Shown here piece by piece: positions 1-7,518 of a DNA stretch of 23,982 nucleotides. How positions within the stretch are numbered: position 1 is the first letter of the stretch; every line of letters starts with the position of its first letter. This DNA comes from W1P20-047 sp045118335 (GTDB lineage: Bacteria; Actinomycetota; Coriobacteriia; Coriobacteriales; Eggerthellaceae). Where the stretch lies: positions 1 to 23,982 of the forward strand of contig JBGUXY010000085.1 in the NCBI GenBank assembly GCA_045118335.1, written 5' to 3'. The notes below the pieces were generated by a model. The model ran no database searches. It saw only the letters and a program-made list of their open reading frames with translations, and had not been told where the DNA came from. Position numbers and translations under genes: made by a program.

Positions 1-2
1 GC

Positions 3-2300
3 ACCGCCGTCGTCAAGGACGCCGACGGCGAGGACGTGACCGGCCAGTTCACGGTCAAGACCACCAACGGCACCCTCGAGATCGGCCCGGCCAAATTGAC
101 CATCGCGGCCAACGACCAGACCTATGTCTACGATGGCAAATTGCACGGCCCGGAAGATGCGGTATATGATGATCCAGCTGATATTGCCAAGAAAGTGACT
201 GTCGAGGGCTTGAGGGGCAGCGACGCGCTCGAGTCGATCACGCTCGATGGCCAGGCTAAGGACATAGGTAAGTGGAATGTGCTTGAACCGTCTAGCGCCA
301 ACCTCGGTTCAGCTACCGACAACTACAAGATCACCTACGTCAACGGCAACATCATCATCACGTCCTCTGATACGCCGCTTGCGATAAGCTCCTCCTCGAA
401 GAGCTGGACCTACGACGGGAAGACTCATAAGAGCGAGGTTTACGCCGTCACCTACGGCGGGAAGACCGTTGAGCCCGATAAGACTGGCAAGATATTCACG
501 CTGCCCACCGGCGATACGCTGACCATCACCGCGACTTCTGCTGGCGTCAAGAACGTCGCCGACACGGCCGAGGGCAACAACACCTTCACTTACGATTTGA
601 CCAATGCGGACGGCTACAACAACATTAGCGATGAGTCCGGCACGCTGACCATCACCCCGCGCACCGTCACCCTGACCTCCGCGACTGACACCAAGGTCTA
701 CGACGGCACGGCACTGCAGAACCATAATGTGACGGTCTCAGAAGACGGATGGGCTGAAGGCGAAGGCGCAAGCTACGACTTCACCGGCTCTCAGATGCTG
801 GTAGGCAGCTCGCCCAACGCGTTCGGCTACACGCTGAAGGAAAACACCAAGGAAGGCAACTACGACATCACCAAGGCCGAGGGCACGCTGACGGTCACCG
901 ACGACCTGGTCGACCCGGACACCGTGGTGACCAAGCGGCACGAGGGCACCTCCTATGGCATCGGCGAGACCATCACCTGGAACATCAGGGTCACGAACAT
1001 CTACGACGAGGCCAAGGACATCACGCTCGAGGAGCAGGCTGGCGTGACGCTCGCCCAGAGCACGTTCGCAAACGTCGCACCCGGCGTGACCGTCACCACG
1101 ACGGCCACCCACGTGGTGACGGCGGCCGACGTGGCGGCTGGCACCTACAACAACACCGTCAAAGTCAAGTTCAGCGGCGGCACCGACGTGCCTGGCAAGG
1201 ATCCCGACCCCGTGCCCATCACGCAGCCCAACCCGAGCTTGCTGGTGACCAAGACCATCACCAGTACGCCTGCGAGCGGCTCTGCCTACAGGCCCGGCGA
1301 GACCATCTCGTACACCATCACGGTCGTGAACAACGGTGACACGCTCCTGACCGGCGTGACGGTGAGCGACCAGCTGCGCAATGCCACCGGCAACGTGTAC
1401 TTCACGGGCATCAGCGGCGGGACGCTCAGCGGCAACACCGTGACCTACCAGACGCTCCCCGTGGGCGCGGTACGTACCATCACCGCCAACTACACGGTGC
1501 GCACGGAGGACGTGGGCGCGGGCATCGTCAACGCGGCCACGGCCTCGGCCCCCAACCCGGCGGACCCGGACGACCCGAACGGCCCGAGCGGCAGCGCCGA
1601 GACGCCCGCGTCGCCGATCGAGGCGAACCCGGCGCCCGGCCCGACGCCCGGCCCGACCCCGGGTGGCGGCGGCACCACGACGCCGGCAGCTATCACGCCA
1701 GCCGCTCCTGCGCCGGCCCCGGCGGCCCCGGCGGCCCCGGTGGCTACGACCCCGGCTGCGCCGACCGCGCCGACGACCGCCATCGACGACAACCCGACGC
1801 CTAGGACCAACAACATCGACGACGACGGCAACGCGCTGGCTGGCGACACCGGCACCTGGTCGCTGTTCGACTTGCTGTGCACCGTCCTGGCGGCCATCCT
1901 GTGCATCGTCATGCTGATCCGCGCGTTCGGCAAGCGCCGCGAGGACGCCGAGGACGAGGGCGAATCCGAGTCCCAGTCCCCGGAGACTCAGCCCGTGGTT
2001 GCGGCTTCCGACACGCAATCGCAGGAAGAGGACGAGGAAGGCAACAGGATCAAATACCACCGCATTCTGCGCATCGCAAGCCTGGTCCCGGCGATTGGAT
2101 CCATCATCCTGTTCGTCCTGACCCAGGACCTCACGCAGCAGATGGCCTTCTTCGACGCCTGGTCGATCGTGTTCGGCATTGCCGGAATCGTGCAGATCAT
2201 CCTGGCAGTTGCTTCCCACAAGAAGACCGACGACAAGGACGACGACGAGCAGGAGCAGGCCCCGGCCACTCCGCAGGGAGCAACCCCCGCGATGGCTTAA
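3..2300 (+). CDS. Large MBG/DUF11-repeat surface protein, 3' part only
   Basis: The reading frame is open from the window edge, so the gene begins upstream; the first in-frame GTG (position 36) is not a credible start. The visible part has about three MBG-like beta repeats, each built round a YDG motif (YVYDGK, WTYDGK, KVYDGT; about nt 60-900). Two DUF11-type domains follow (about nt 900-1200 and 1230-1560), then a Pro/Ala-rich linker (about nt 1620-1790). The C-terminus has three hydrophobic segments near nt 1855-1930, 2068-2122 and 2155-2218, separated by an acidic cytoplasmic-looking stretch. Surface proteins of gut Firmicutes and Coriobacteria often end in such a three-helix module, preceded by a short IDDD/TP-type motif, and no LPXTG is visible. 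Role inferred: a secreted, membrane-anchored adhesin or stalk. Exact function unknown. Confidence 0.85.
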   Translation, partial: TAVVKDADGEDVTGQFTVKTTNGTLEIGPAKLTIAANDQTYVYDGKLHGPEDAVYDDPADIAKKVTVEGLRGSDALESITLDGQAKDIGKWNVLEPSSANLGSATDNYKITYVNGNIIITSSDTPLAISSSSKSWTYDGKTHKSEVYAVTYGGKTVEPDKTGKIFTLPTGDTLTITATSAGVKNVADTAEGNNTFTYDLTNADGYNNISDESGTLTITPRTVTLTSATDTKVYDGTALQNHNVTVSEDGWAEGEGASYDFTGSQMLVGSSPNAFGYTLKENTKEGNYDITKAEGTLTVTDDLVDPDTVVTKRHEGTSYGIGETITWNIRVTNIYDEAKDITLEEQAGVTLAQSTFANVAPGVTVTTTATHVVTAADVAAGTYNNTVKVKFSGGTDVPGKDPDPVPITQPNPSLLVTKTITSTPASGSAYRPGETISYTITVVNNGDTLLTGVTVSDQLRNATGNVYFTGISGGTLSGNTVTYQTLPVGAVRTITANYTVRTEDVGAGIVNAATASAPNPADPDDPNGPSGSAETPASPIEANPAPGPTPGPTPGGGGTTTPAAITPAAPAPAPAAPAAPVATTPAAPTAPTTAIDDNPTPRTNNIDDDGNALAGDTGTWSLFDLLCTVLAAILCIVMLIRAFGKRREDAEDEGESESQSPETQPVVAASDTQSQEEDEEGNRIKYHRILRIASLVPAIGSIILFVLTQDLTQQMAFFDAWSIVFGIAGIVQIILAVASHKKTDDKDDDEQEQAPATPQGATPAMA

Positions 2301-2342
2301 GAAGAAAAGCGGCCTGTAGGGAATGCGGTTATTCCTAGAAAC

Positions 2343-2376
2343 GACACCCCCGGAACCTGAGAGTTTCGGGGGCGTC
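2343..2376 (+). terminator. Stem-loop after the surface-protein gene
   Basis: Two 14-nt arms (2343-2356 and 2363-2376) pair around a 6-nt loop with one A-C mismatch and one G-U pair. It sits 43 nt after the stop at 2300. The following bases are not a clean T run, so this is a probable rather than a textbook intrinsic terminator. Confidence 0.6.
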
Positions 2377-2427
2377 TCTGAAATGGATAGCGGATAGCAG
2401 ATTGCACGCTCTTAAGGAGGAGATCAC

Positions 2428-3042
2428 ATGAAGAAACTCGTTGCAATTATCGTCGCAGCGATGTTCGCCCTTGCACTGGCTGGATGCGGCTCCACGGTAA
2501 CCACCACGGATGACGACGCGAACGTGGACGCCAACAACGATACAGCCGTCGAGGAAACTGATGATGGCGACATGGAGACTGACGAAGGCGACTCAAGCGA
2601 AGATGCAGAAACAGCCGCAACAGCTTGGAGCGATTCAGATGATGCTGCTACTGCTGCGGAGGATGCCGGCATTGCCAATGGCTTTACACTACCTGACCCT
2701 TTGCCCGTTGGAGACTATGCATGGTCTGATCCGGTTTTCAGCAATATGGACAACATTGTTGAAGCGAGCTTCGACGGCGATGTCGTGGGGTTGGTCGTAC
2801 GCAAAGGTGAGGGCATACCGGTGGAAGAACTCTCCGCCGACGCCACCGACTATGGGCATGACTGGACCCAGGATTGCAACGGCATCCAAGTGCAGTGCCA
2901 CGGTTACGAGGACGGAATTGCCAACTTCATTGAGTGGGAAAACGATGGCAGCTCTTACGACGTTTGGTGCACGGGCGTCAAAGGTGACAACATCGGCATG
3001 AGCCCCGAAGAGGTAACTGCCATGGTTGCTGGCGTGAAGTAG
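2428..3042 (+). CDS. Small secreted lipoprotein, unknown function
   Basis: The 204-residue protein has a classic lipoprotein signal: MKK start, hydrophobic core and lipobox LAGC with Cys20 as the acylated residue. A strong ribosome site (aaggagga) lies just before the ATG. Residues about 25-75 form an acidic Asp/Glu/Thr linker, as often seen between the membrane anchor and a folded domain. The C-terminal part (about 85-204) is a compact domain with Trp and Cys residues (DWTQDCNG..QCHGYE, YDVWCTG) that I do not recognise. It stands alone between two stem-loops. A substrate-binding or cell-envelope sensor role is possible, but nothing in the sequence fixes it. Confidence 0.8.
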   Translation: MKKLVAIIVAAMFALALAGCGSTVTTTDDDANVDANNDTAVEETDDGDMETDEGDSSEDAETAATAWSDSDDAATAAEDAGIANGFTLPDPLPVGDYAWSDPVFSNMDNIVEASFDGDVVGLVVRKGEGIPVEELSADATDYGHDWTQDCNGIQVQCHGYEDGIANFIEWENDGSSYDVWCTGVKGDNIGMSPEEVTAMVAGVK

Positions 3043-3150
3043 TCCGCTCCTACTTCCATGGCTGTGCGCTGCGCAGCCGGCTTCGGCAACAGCCCCGACG
3101 TCTGGCTGCTTCGAGCGAATCAAACTACGACAATAAAGAACCACGACCAA

Positions 3151-3177
3151 GTAGGCCCGCCAAACCAGCGGGCCTAC
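3151..3177 (+). terminator. Perfect 10-bp stem-loop after the lipoprotein gene
   Basis: Arms 3151-3160 and 3168-3177 are perfect complements of 10 bp, mostly G/C, around a 7-nt loop. It lies about 110 nt after the lipoprotein stop. It has A-rich sequence upstream but no long T run on the plus side. It is likely a terminator, perhaps working in both directions. Confidence 0.55.
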
Positions 3178-3262
3178 TGTCGCACTGCTCTCACGACACA
3201 ACGATTCCGCCACGGATGCCGCCAAAACCCTGTGGGCAAGGCGCCTCTGCGGAAAACGGGGT

Positions 3263-3793
3263 ATTCTAGATGAGCACATTGCGTTCGCCCGCCTGTTCGA
3301 TGAGAAGCGGCTCGAGCTAGGATGCTCGCTCAAAGCCGTGCAAGCCACGATAGAAACTTGCATAGAGCAAGGCATCTTGAGAGAATATTTGACGAAACGT
3401 CGAGAGGAGGTAGTCACCATGATGACCGGACTACTCGATCGCGAAGAGGCAATGGCCGCCTATCGTATGGAAATCGAGAGGGAGGCAACCCAGGCGGGCA
3501 TAGAGCAGGGTTTTGCTCAAGGTTTGGAGCAAGGCCGCGCAAAGGGGCTCGAACAAGGTCTGGAGCAGGGCCTGGAACAAGGTCTGGAGCAGGGCCTGGA
3601 GCAGGGCCTGGAAAAAGGCATGCAGCAGGGCCTGGAGCAGGGCCTGGAAAAAGGCATGCAGCAGGGTGCCGAGCGTGCTCGCCTAGAGAGCGTCAAGGCG
3701 ATTATGGTCAATCTGTCTCTGACGGCCGAAGAAGCCATGGATGCTCTGGGCGTTTCGCATGACGACCGTCAACGACTGCTGGAGCAGCTCTAG
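3263..3793 (+). pseudogene. 5'-truncated Rpn/PD-(D/E)XK transposase-like fragment
   Basis: The C-terminal part resembles the end of Rpn-family (YhgA-like) recombination-promoting nucleases. It has a helical piece with CIEQGILREYLTKRREEV, a long run of charged LEQG/AQG repeats, and a closing motif about EEAMDALGVSHDDRQ. Recognisable similarity begins near 3263 (ILDEHIAFARLFDE) but has no ATG. The nuclease core (PD-(D/E)XK) that should precede it is absent, because the frame closes at a TAG near 3152. A GTG at 3338 could still express a 151-residue coiled-coil peptide. I call it a decayed remnant. The alternative is a small functional coiled-coil protein, and the clean open frame keeps that possible. 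Family assignment rests on the characteristic C-terminal architecture, not on catalytic residues. Confidence 0.6.
3523..3666 (+). repeat. In-frame LEQG/LEKG codon repeats
   Basis: About a dozen 12-bp units coding for LEQG or variants (FAQG, LEKG, MQQG) run in tandem. The central part alternates ctggagcagggc with ctggaacaaggt, giving a 24-bp higher-order period. The run can slip and change copy number; the protein product would be a charged helix. Confidence 0.8.
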
Positions 3794-3850
3794 CTGCAGT
3801 TGGCTTGCCGACGGGGCTTCGACTGGTGGCATAATAGTGCACAACAGCTG

Positions 3851-3970
3851 ATGAGAACAACGCAACGCGGTGCAGCATAAACCTGTGCGATGGCTGATGG
3901 GAACAACGAAACGCAGAGCAGCACGGTCCTGCGCAAAGGAAGATGGGAACAACGAAGCGCGACAAGAAAC
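3851..3970 (+). repeat. 46-bp tandem repeat spanning a start codon
   Basis: Three copies begin at 3851, 3897 and 3943, exactly 46 bp apart, each opening with atgRgaacaacgMaRcgc. The third copy is the start of the signal peptidase-sortase gene. Because 46 is not a multiple of three, each copy's ATG is in a different frame, so only the last gives the long protein. Confidence 0.85.
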
Positions 3971-5589
3971 AAAGCAATCAGCGCGAGCGCGCCAAGGGCG
4001 GCGGGTTCGTTCCTATTCTGTGCAACGTGCTTGGCGTAGCGTTGCTGCTTGTGGTCGTAGGCCTTTGCGCGCCGCTTGTTGTTCCGTCGATTGTGGGATA
4101 TCAGGCTTACGAGGTCGTAAGCGGCAGCATGGAGCCAGAAATTCCCGTCGGCAGCGTCATCTACGTGCAGGATGTGGACCTTACAAAGGTGCAAGAAGGC
4201 GACATCATCGCCTTCAACGACGGCAACAGCGTTATTGCCCACCGCGTTACCACGAACCGTACCTCGTTGGGCGAGTTCGTAACCAAAGGCGACTCTAACG
4301 AAATAGAAGACTTCGACCCCATCCCCTACGATGCGGTCATCGGCAAGGTGCAGGCGCACGTGCCTTACCTGGGGTCGTTCATGTCCATTTACACAAGCAC
4401 CGTGGGCAAGGTGTATTTGCTGCTCACGGCTGCCTGTGGCGTCATGTTCAACGTGCTTGCAAGCCGTATTCGCGAACGTCGCAGACGTGTTGCGGCCGAG
4501 CGCGAATTGCGCATGGAGCAAGCCCAGCGAGCGCTTGACACCGTCGAGGCCGGTCGTTCGGGCTCCGCAGACGAGCAGGCTGCTCTCGGTTCGGAATCGA
4601 ACTCGACGGCTTCGCGTGTTGCGTCGGCTCCTGGTTCGGCAGGCGGCGCCAAGCCGCGTGCAGCCAAGCGCGGCAGCGCGTTCGACATCGTCCGCCGTGC
4701 GCTCATCATCGTGCTGGCGGTAGTATTTCTGGGCTCTGCTGGCGTGATAGGCTTCGTGAACTACCAGTACAGCAAAAGCGATGCCCTCTACAGCAAGGCT
4801 TCCGAAACGTACACGCGTGCAGGCGACGCTGCGCCCATCACCATCGATTTCGACAGCCTGTGTGCCGAAAACCCCGATATCGTAGGGTGGATCTATTGCG
4901 AAGGCACCCCCATCAACTACCCGGTGCTGCAAGGCAAGGACAACGACCAGTACCTCTACACCGACTACACGGGTTCCTACAACATCGATGGCTCCATCTT
5001 CGTAGACGGCGACAACCGCCCGGGCTTCGCCGATTCCAACACCATCATCTACGGTCATCACATGAACTCTGGTTCCATGTTCGCCTGCCTGGAAAAGTGG
5101 ACCGATCAGGCGTTCTACGAAGAGCACCCCGTGGTGTGGCTGCTTACGCCCACGCAAGACTACCAGATCGTGCTTTTTGCCGGGCACCACGTGAACGCCT
5201 ATTCTGAAAACTACGACATTATTTCCGGCCCAGGCCCCGAGCTCGATTCCGTTCTGGCCAAAGCTCTTGAGGAAAGCGATTTCGACGCCAATGCCACAAT
5301 CGTCGCAACCTCGTCGGGAACTGCAGCCACCAACGGCAACAGCGCTATGCAAGCCGACTCGCTGGCGGCAGCGCCGGCGGACGACAGCACTACCCTTGCG
5401 CAGGGCGAAGCCGCATCCGGGCTTATCCAGTCGACGCCGTCGGCAGCTCCTGGCGAAATCCAACTGAATCCACTGCGAGACCACTACGTTATGCTAAGCA
5501 CCTGCGCCTACGTGTTCGACAATGCCCGATACGCTCTCCACGGCGTCTTGGTTCCCGCCTCCACCGCTGGCGGCAAGCCCCTTGCCTAA
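3943..5589 (+). CDS. Signal peptidase I - class B sortase fusion
   Basis: One 548-residue polypeptide carries two envelope enzymes. Residues about 25-50 are a membrane helix, followed by a SipW/archaeal-type signal peptidase domain with SGSMEP (catalytic Ser62), VIAHRV (His100, in place of the Lys of the bacterial type) and KGD (Asp117). A second helix spans about 155-172. A charged coiled stretch (175-205) and an Ala/Ser linker lead to a third helix near 250-272. Residues about 300-545 are a class B sortase with VGWIYCEGTPINYPV, IIYGHHM (His372), LSTCAY (Cys521) and NARYALHG (Arg529), the full His-Cys-Arg triad. A low-complexity insert of about 55 residues (about 455-510) precedes the Cys strand. 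The start has aaaggaag close upstream and lies in a 46-bp repeat. Inferred role: cleaving signal peptides and anchoring exported proteins. The domain calls are firm; the substrates are unknown. Confidence 0.9.
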   Translation: MGTTKRDKKQSNQRERAKGGGFVPILCNVLGVALLLVVVGLCAPLVVPSIVGYQAYEVVSGSMEPEIPVGSVIYVQDVDLTKVQEGDIIAFNDGNSVIAHRVTTNRTSLGEFVTKGDSNEIEDFDPIPYDAVIGKVQAHVPYLGSFMSIYTSTVGKVYLLLTAACGVMFNVLASRIRERRRRVAAERELRMEQAQRALDTVEAGRSGSADEQAALGSESNSTASRVASAPGSAGGAKPRAAKRGSAFDIVRRALIIVLAVVFLGSAGVIGFVNYQYSKSDALYSKASETYTRAGDAAPITIDFDSLCAENPDIVGWIYCEGTPINYPVLQGKDNDQYLYTDYTGSYNIDGSIFVDGDNRPGFADSNTIIYGHHMNSGSMFACLEKWTDQAFYEEHPVVWLLTPTQDYQIVLFAGHHVNAYSENYDIISGPGPELDSVLAKALEESDFDANATIVATSSGTAATNGNSAMQADSLAAAPADDSTTLAQGEAASGLIQSTPSAAPGEIQLNPLRDHYVMLSTCAYVFDNARYALHGVLVPASTAGGKPLA

Positions 5590-5637
5590 TAAGTTGCGGT
5601 CAGATCCGCATCTCGCCCACGACTCGGGCAGAACAAA

Positions 5638-5667
5638 AGAACGACCTTCGTTGCCGAAGGTCGTTCT
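5638..5667 (-). terminator. Intrinsic terminator of tRNA-Gly, probably shared
   Basis: A perfect 13-bp stem (5638-5650 with 5655-5667) has a 4-nt loop. Read on the minus strand it is followed by tcttttgttct, a reasonable U tract for the tRNA. On the plus strand it sits about 50 nt after the sortase fusion and may end that transcript too. Confidence 0.8.
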
Positions 5668-5676
5668 GCTTGTTTG

Positions 5677-5751
5677 TGGAGCGGGTGACGGGACTCGAAC
5701 CCGCGAATACGAGCTTGGGAAGCTCGGGCCTTACCACTTGGCGACACCCGC
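5677..5751 (-). tRNA. tRNA-Gly (anticodon CCC)
   Basis: Read on the minus strand, the sequence folds as a full cloverleaf. The acceptor stem is 7 bp (GCGGGTG with CACCCGC). The D arm is GCC..GGC, and the anticodon stem CGAGC/GCTCG closes a TTCCCAA loop (anticodon CCC). The T arm contains GGTTCGAGTCCC. The discriminator is T73, normal for tRNA-Gly, and the 3' CCA is encoded. It would read GGG codons. Confidence 0.95.
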
Positions 5752-5867
5752 GTGGCGAAAAACGATAGCACAGCTGCGTCAGAAGACCTGCATCAATCTG
5801 GCAAAACAGCTCATGCACACGCAAAACTCAGAGAATGAGGCCAGCTTTGAAAACCGTGCCCACGTGC

Positions 5868-6800
5868 CTAGTATTCAACCAGAGGGGCACGCTTTAGCTC
5901 GAGCAGGAATTCGAATGGGCGCAGGCTGTTGTCTTGGTCGGCCGTTTCCTGGATGCGAACGAGCGCGTCGTAGACTTCGGCAGCAATCGCATCAATGCTC
6001 CCCTTCTGTTCGTCATCAAGGTACTCGGGTAGCCTGCCGCCGGTATACCCGCCTTCCGTCACGCCCAAGAATCGCGCTGCCAGATTGGCGTCGTAGCGGC
6101 CGGTTGCGCAGAGCAAACCCACCACGTCGGCGGTAATTTCGTCCCATACGGGCAAGATGTCTTCAGGTCTGGTGCGCCGGCAAACCACGTGGGCGCATTC
6201 GTGATGAAGCCTGATCTCGCGCGAGATGCGCAGCCACTCTTCTTGGTCGTAGGGAGTCTCGTCTGCCGATACGTTGCTGTAAGGTCCTTCCGATATCACG
6301 ATGAGCTCGGTTCTAAAAGCCCCTGGCTGCTTTGCTAGACGCGAGAACTCGCAAGGCCAGTCGTCGCCCCCACCTGCCAGGTACGCTTCGCGCTCCTGCG
6401 CAACCTTTCCCCAATCGGCAAGCCCGGTGTAGGTGATGGCGCCAACCGTGCGGGCGATAGGCGCAGGCTGCGACCTGTGCCCGATAATCTGCAGAAACGT
6501 TTCGAAGTCGGCGCGGTTTTTCAAGAACAGGACCTCGATTGGCCCAGCGGGGGTGCTCACTTCGCGAAGCTCGTCTTCGTTGCTGGTTATGAAGTGGTCA
6601 AGCTTGGCGTTATCGGGGGCTATGCCGTATCCGCTGGCCATCTTGTGCGCCTCTTGGGCCCCGTCTGCCGGTGCGACGTAGAGCTGGGGGAACCGCGCAG
6701 TCAGCGAAGCGATCGTATCATGACCCATCAATTTGAAACCCCTTTCGGAAAGCGCGTCTTTCACTTGCATATTATCAATCTGCAACTCGCCCAAGTCCAT
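5868..6800 (-). CDS. Uncharacterised protein with an HExxH zinc-peptidase-like motif
   Basis: This is a 310-residue soluble protein with no signal peptide or membrane helix. The clearest landmark is HHECAH at residues 199-204, which fits the HExxH zinc-binding signature. WDEITAD follows about 17 residues later, and Glu221 is a plausible third metal ligand. The surrounding EEWLRISREIRLHHECAHVV is helical, as in zincins. I do not recognise the family with certainty; the middle part resembles members of a poorly characterised DUF group that shares an HHE..H motif. The start is uncertain: the ATG at 6800 lacks a clear ribosome site, and an internal ATG at 6728 (residue 25) is preceded by gaaagggg. 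It diverges from the hydrogenase-maturation genes across 360 bp. A peptidase role is inference from the motif only. Confidence 0.7.
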   Translation of the reverse strand: MDLGELQIDNMQVKDALSERGFKLMGHDTIASLTARFPQLYVAPADGAQEAHKMASGYGIAPDNAKLDHFITSNEDELREVSTPAGPIEVLFLKNRADFETFLQIIGHRSQPAPIARTVGAITYTGLADWGKVAQEREAYLAGGGDDWPCEFSRLAKQPGAFRTELIVISEGPYSNVSADETPYDQEEWLRISREIRLHHECAHVVCRRTRPEDILPVWDEITADVVGLLCATGRYDANLAARFLGVTEGGYTGGRLPEYLDDEQKGSIDAIAAEVYDALVRIQETADQDNSLRPFEFLLELKRAPLVEY

Positions 6801-6897
6801 TCATGCACAATCATCACCATCTGCTTGCCTATTTCCTGTGGCGTTCGCGTGATGGGTCTTGTGCGAGCTGGAGCTACTGTTCATACTCGCATGCGAA

Positions 6898-7102
6898 GGG
6901 CGAAAACCAAGGGAAGTTCCCGAGGCTACGCCCACAAGGGACGGCAACGTCCCCCAACAACGCCATATCAAGGTGCTTGCCTGAAACGAAGACGCGTGTC
7001 TGACGAAAAGGCTCGGTGCTCCAACCGGACTTCTCAAGTCGTGTCCTCGTCATGGGCGCGGCTTTTTTGATGGGCATCGCAAGAAGGCGGTTCCTTCTTG
7101 CG
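6898..7102 (+). promoter_or_regulatory. Structured leader candidate upstream of the hyd genes
   Basis: Within the 360-bp gap between divergent genes several stem-loops line up on the plus strand. A gggcg/cgccc stem (6898-6902 with 6929-6933) encloses a small ggga/tccc hairpin (6911-6921). A 6-bp stem closed by a GCAA tetraloop lies at 6938-6953. A perfect 10-bp hairpin lies at 7078-7087 with 7093-7102, about 57 nt before the regulator start. A cttttttg run sits at 7062-7069. This could be a cis-regulatory RNA or an attenuator; I cannot assign it to a known riboswitch. Confidence 0.35.
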
Positions 7103-7159
7103 ACGAGAAGGAAGACAAGCGCAACACGTGCGCTTCGTCGCCAAAGGAAGGGAAAGCGC

Positions 7160-7417
7160 ATGACCAGCAGGGTTGCCGTGATGGGCATCATCGTAGAAGC
7201 GCCAGATGCCACCGAACGGCTGAACGCGACGCTTCACGAATATGCCGGGTGCATCATCGGGCGCATGGGCGTGCCGTACCGCGAGCGCGGCATCAGCATC
7301 ATCAGCGTGGCGCTGGATGCCCCGCAAGATGTTATCAGCGCCCTTGCGGGCAAGATAGGCAACATCAACGGCGTTACCGTGAAGACGGCTTACTCGAATG
7401 TAATGACGCATAGCTAA
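7160..7417 (+). CDS. TM1266-type iron-only hydrogenase system putative regulator
   Basis: The 85-residue protein begins MTSRVAVMGIIVEAP and contains GCIIGRMGVPYRERGISIISVAL and GKIGNINGVTVKTAYSN. This matches the small ACT/NikR-C-like proteins (TM1266 family) that sit beside FeFe-hydrogenase maturation genes. I chose the ATG at 7160 because aaggaaggg lies about 8 nt before it; the in-frame upstream extension to 7016 has no ribosome site and no family match. It lies about 100 nt before hydE and is probably first in the operon. Members have a ferredoxin-like alpha/beta fold and are thought to regulate or sense something in hydrogenase biogenesis, but no DNA-binding helix-turn-helix is visible, so its mechanism is unknown. 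Confidence 0.85.
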   Translation: MTSRVAVMGIIVEAPDATERLNATLHEYAGCIIGRMGVPYRERGISIISVALDAPQDVISALAGKIGNINGVTVKTAYSNVMTHS

Positions 7418-7518
7418 GGCGACAGGTTTCCAACAAAGGCGTATGGGTGCCTGGTTGGATTTGTCGATGCGGCGTGGCGGGGTAGCGCTCCGATACACCC
7501 AAAGGACGAGATGAGTAG

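Noticed and set aside
738..2219. 493-residue minus-strand open frame opposite the surface protein
   Set aside because: It is Arg/Gly/Val-rich antisense translation of GC-rich repetitive coding DNA, with no recognisable domain. The plus-strand frame has clear MBG/DUF11 domains.
3790..5484. 564-residue minus-strand open frame opposite the sortase fusion
   Set aside because: It is an antisense shadow; the plus-strand protein has two complete catalytic motif sets.
6898..6953. Known riboswitch (cobalamin, Moco or SAM type)
   Set aside because: Short stems are present, but I could not match the conserved core of any known class, so it is listed only as a structured candidate.
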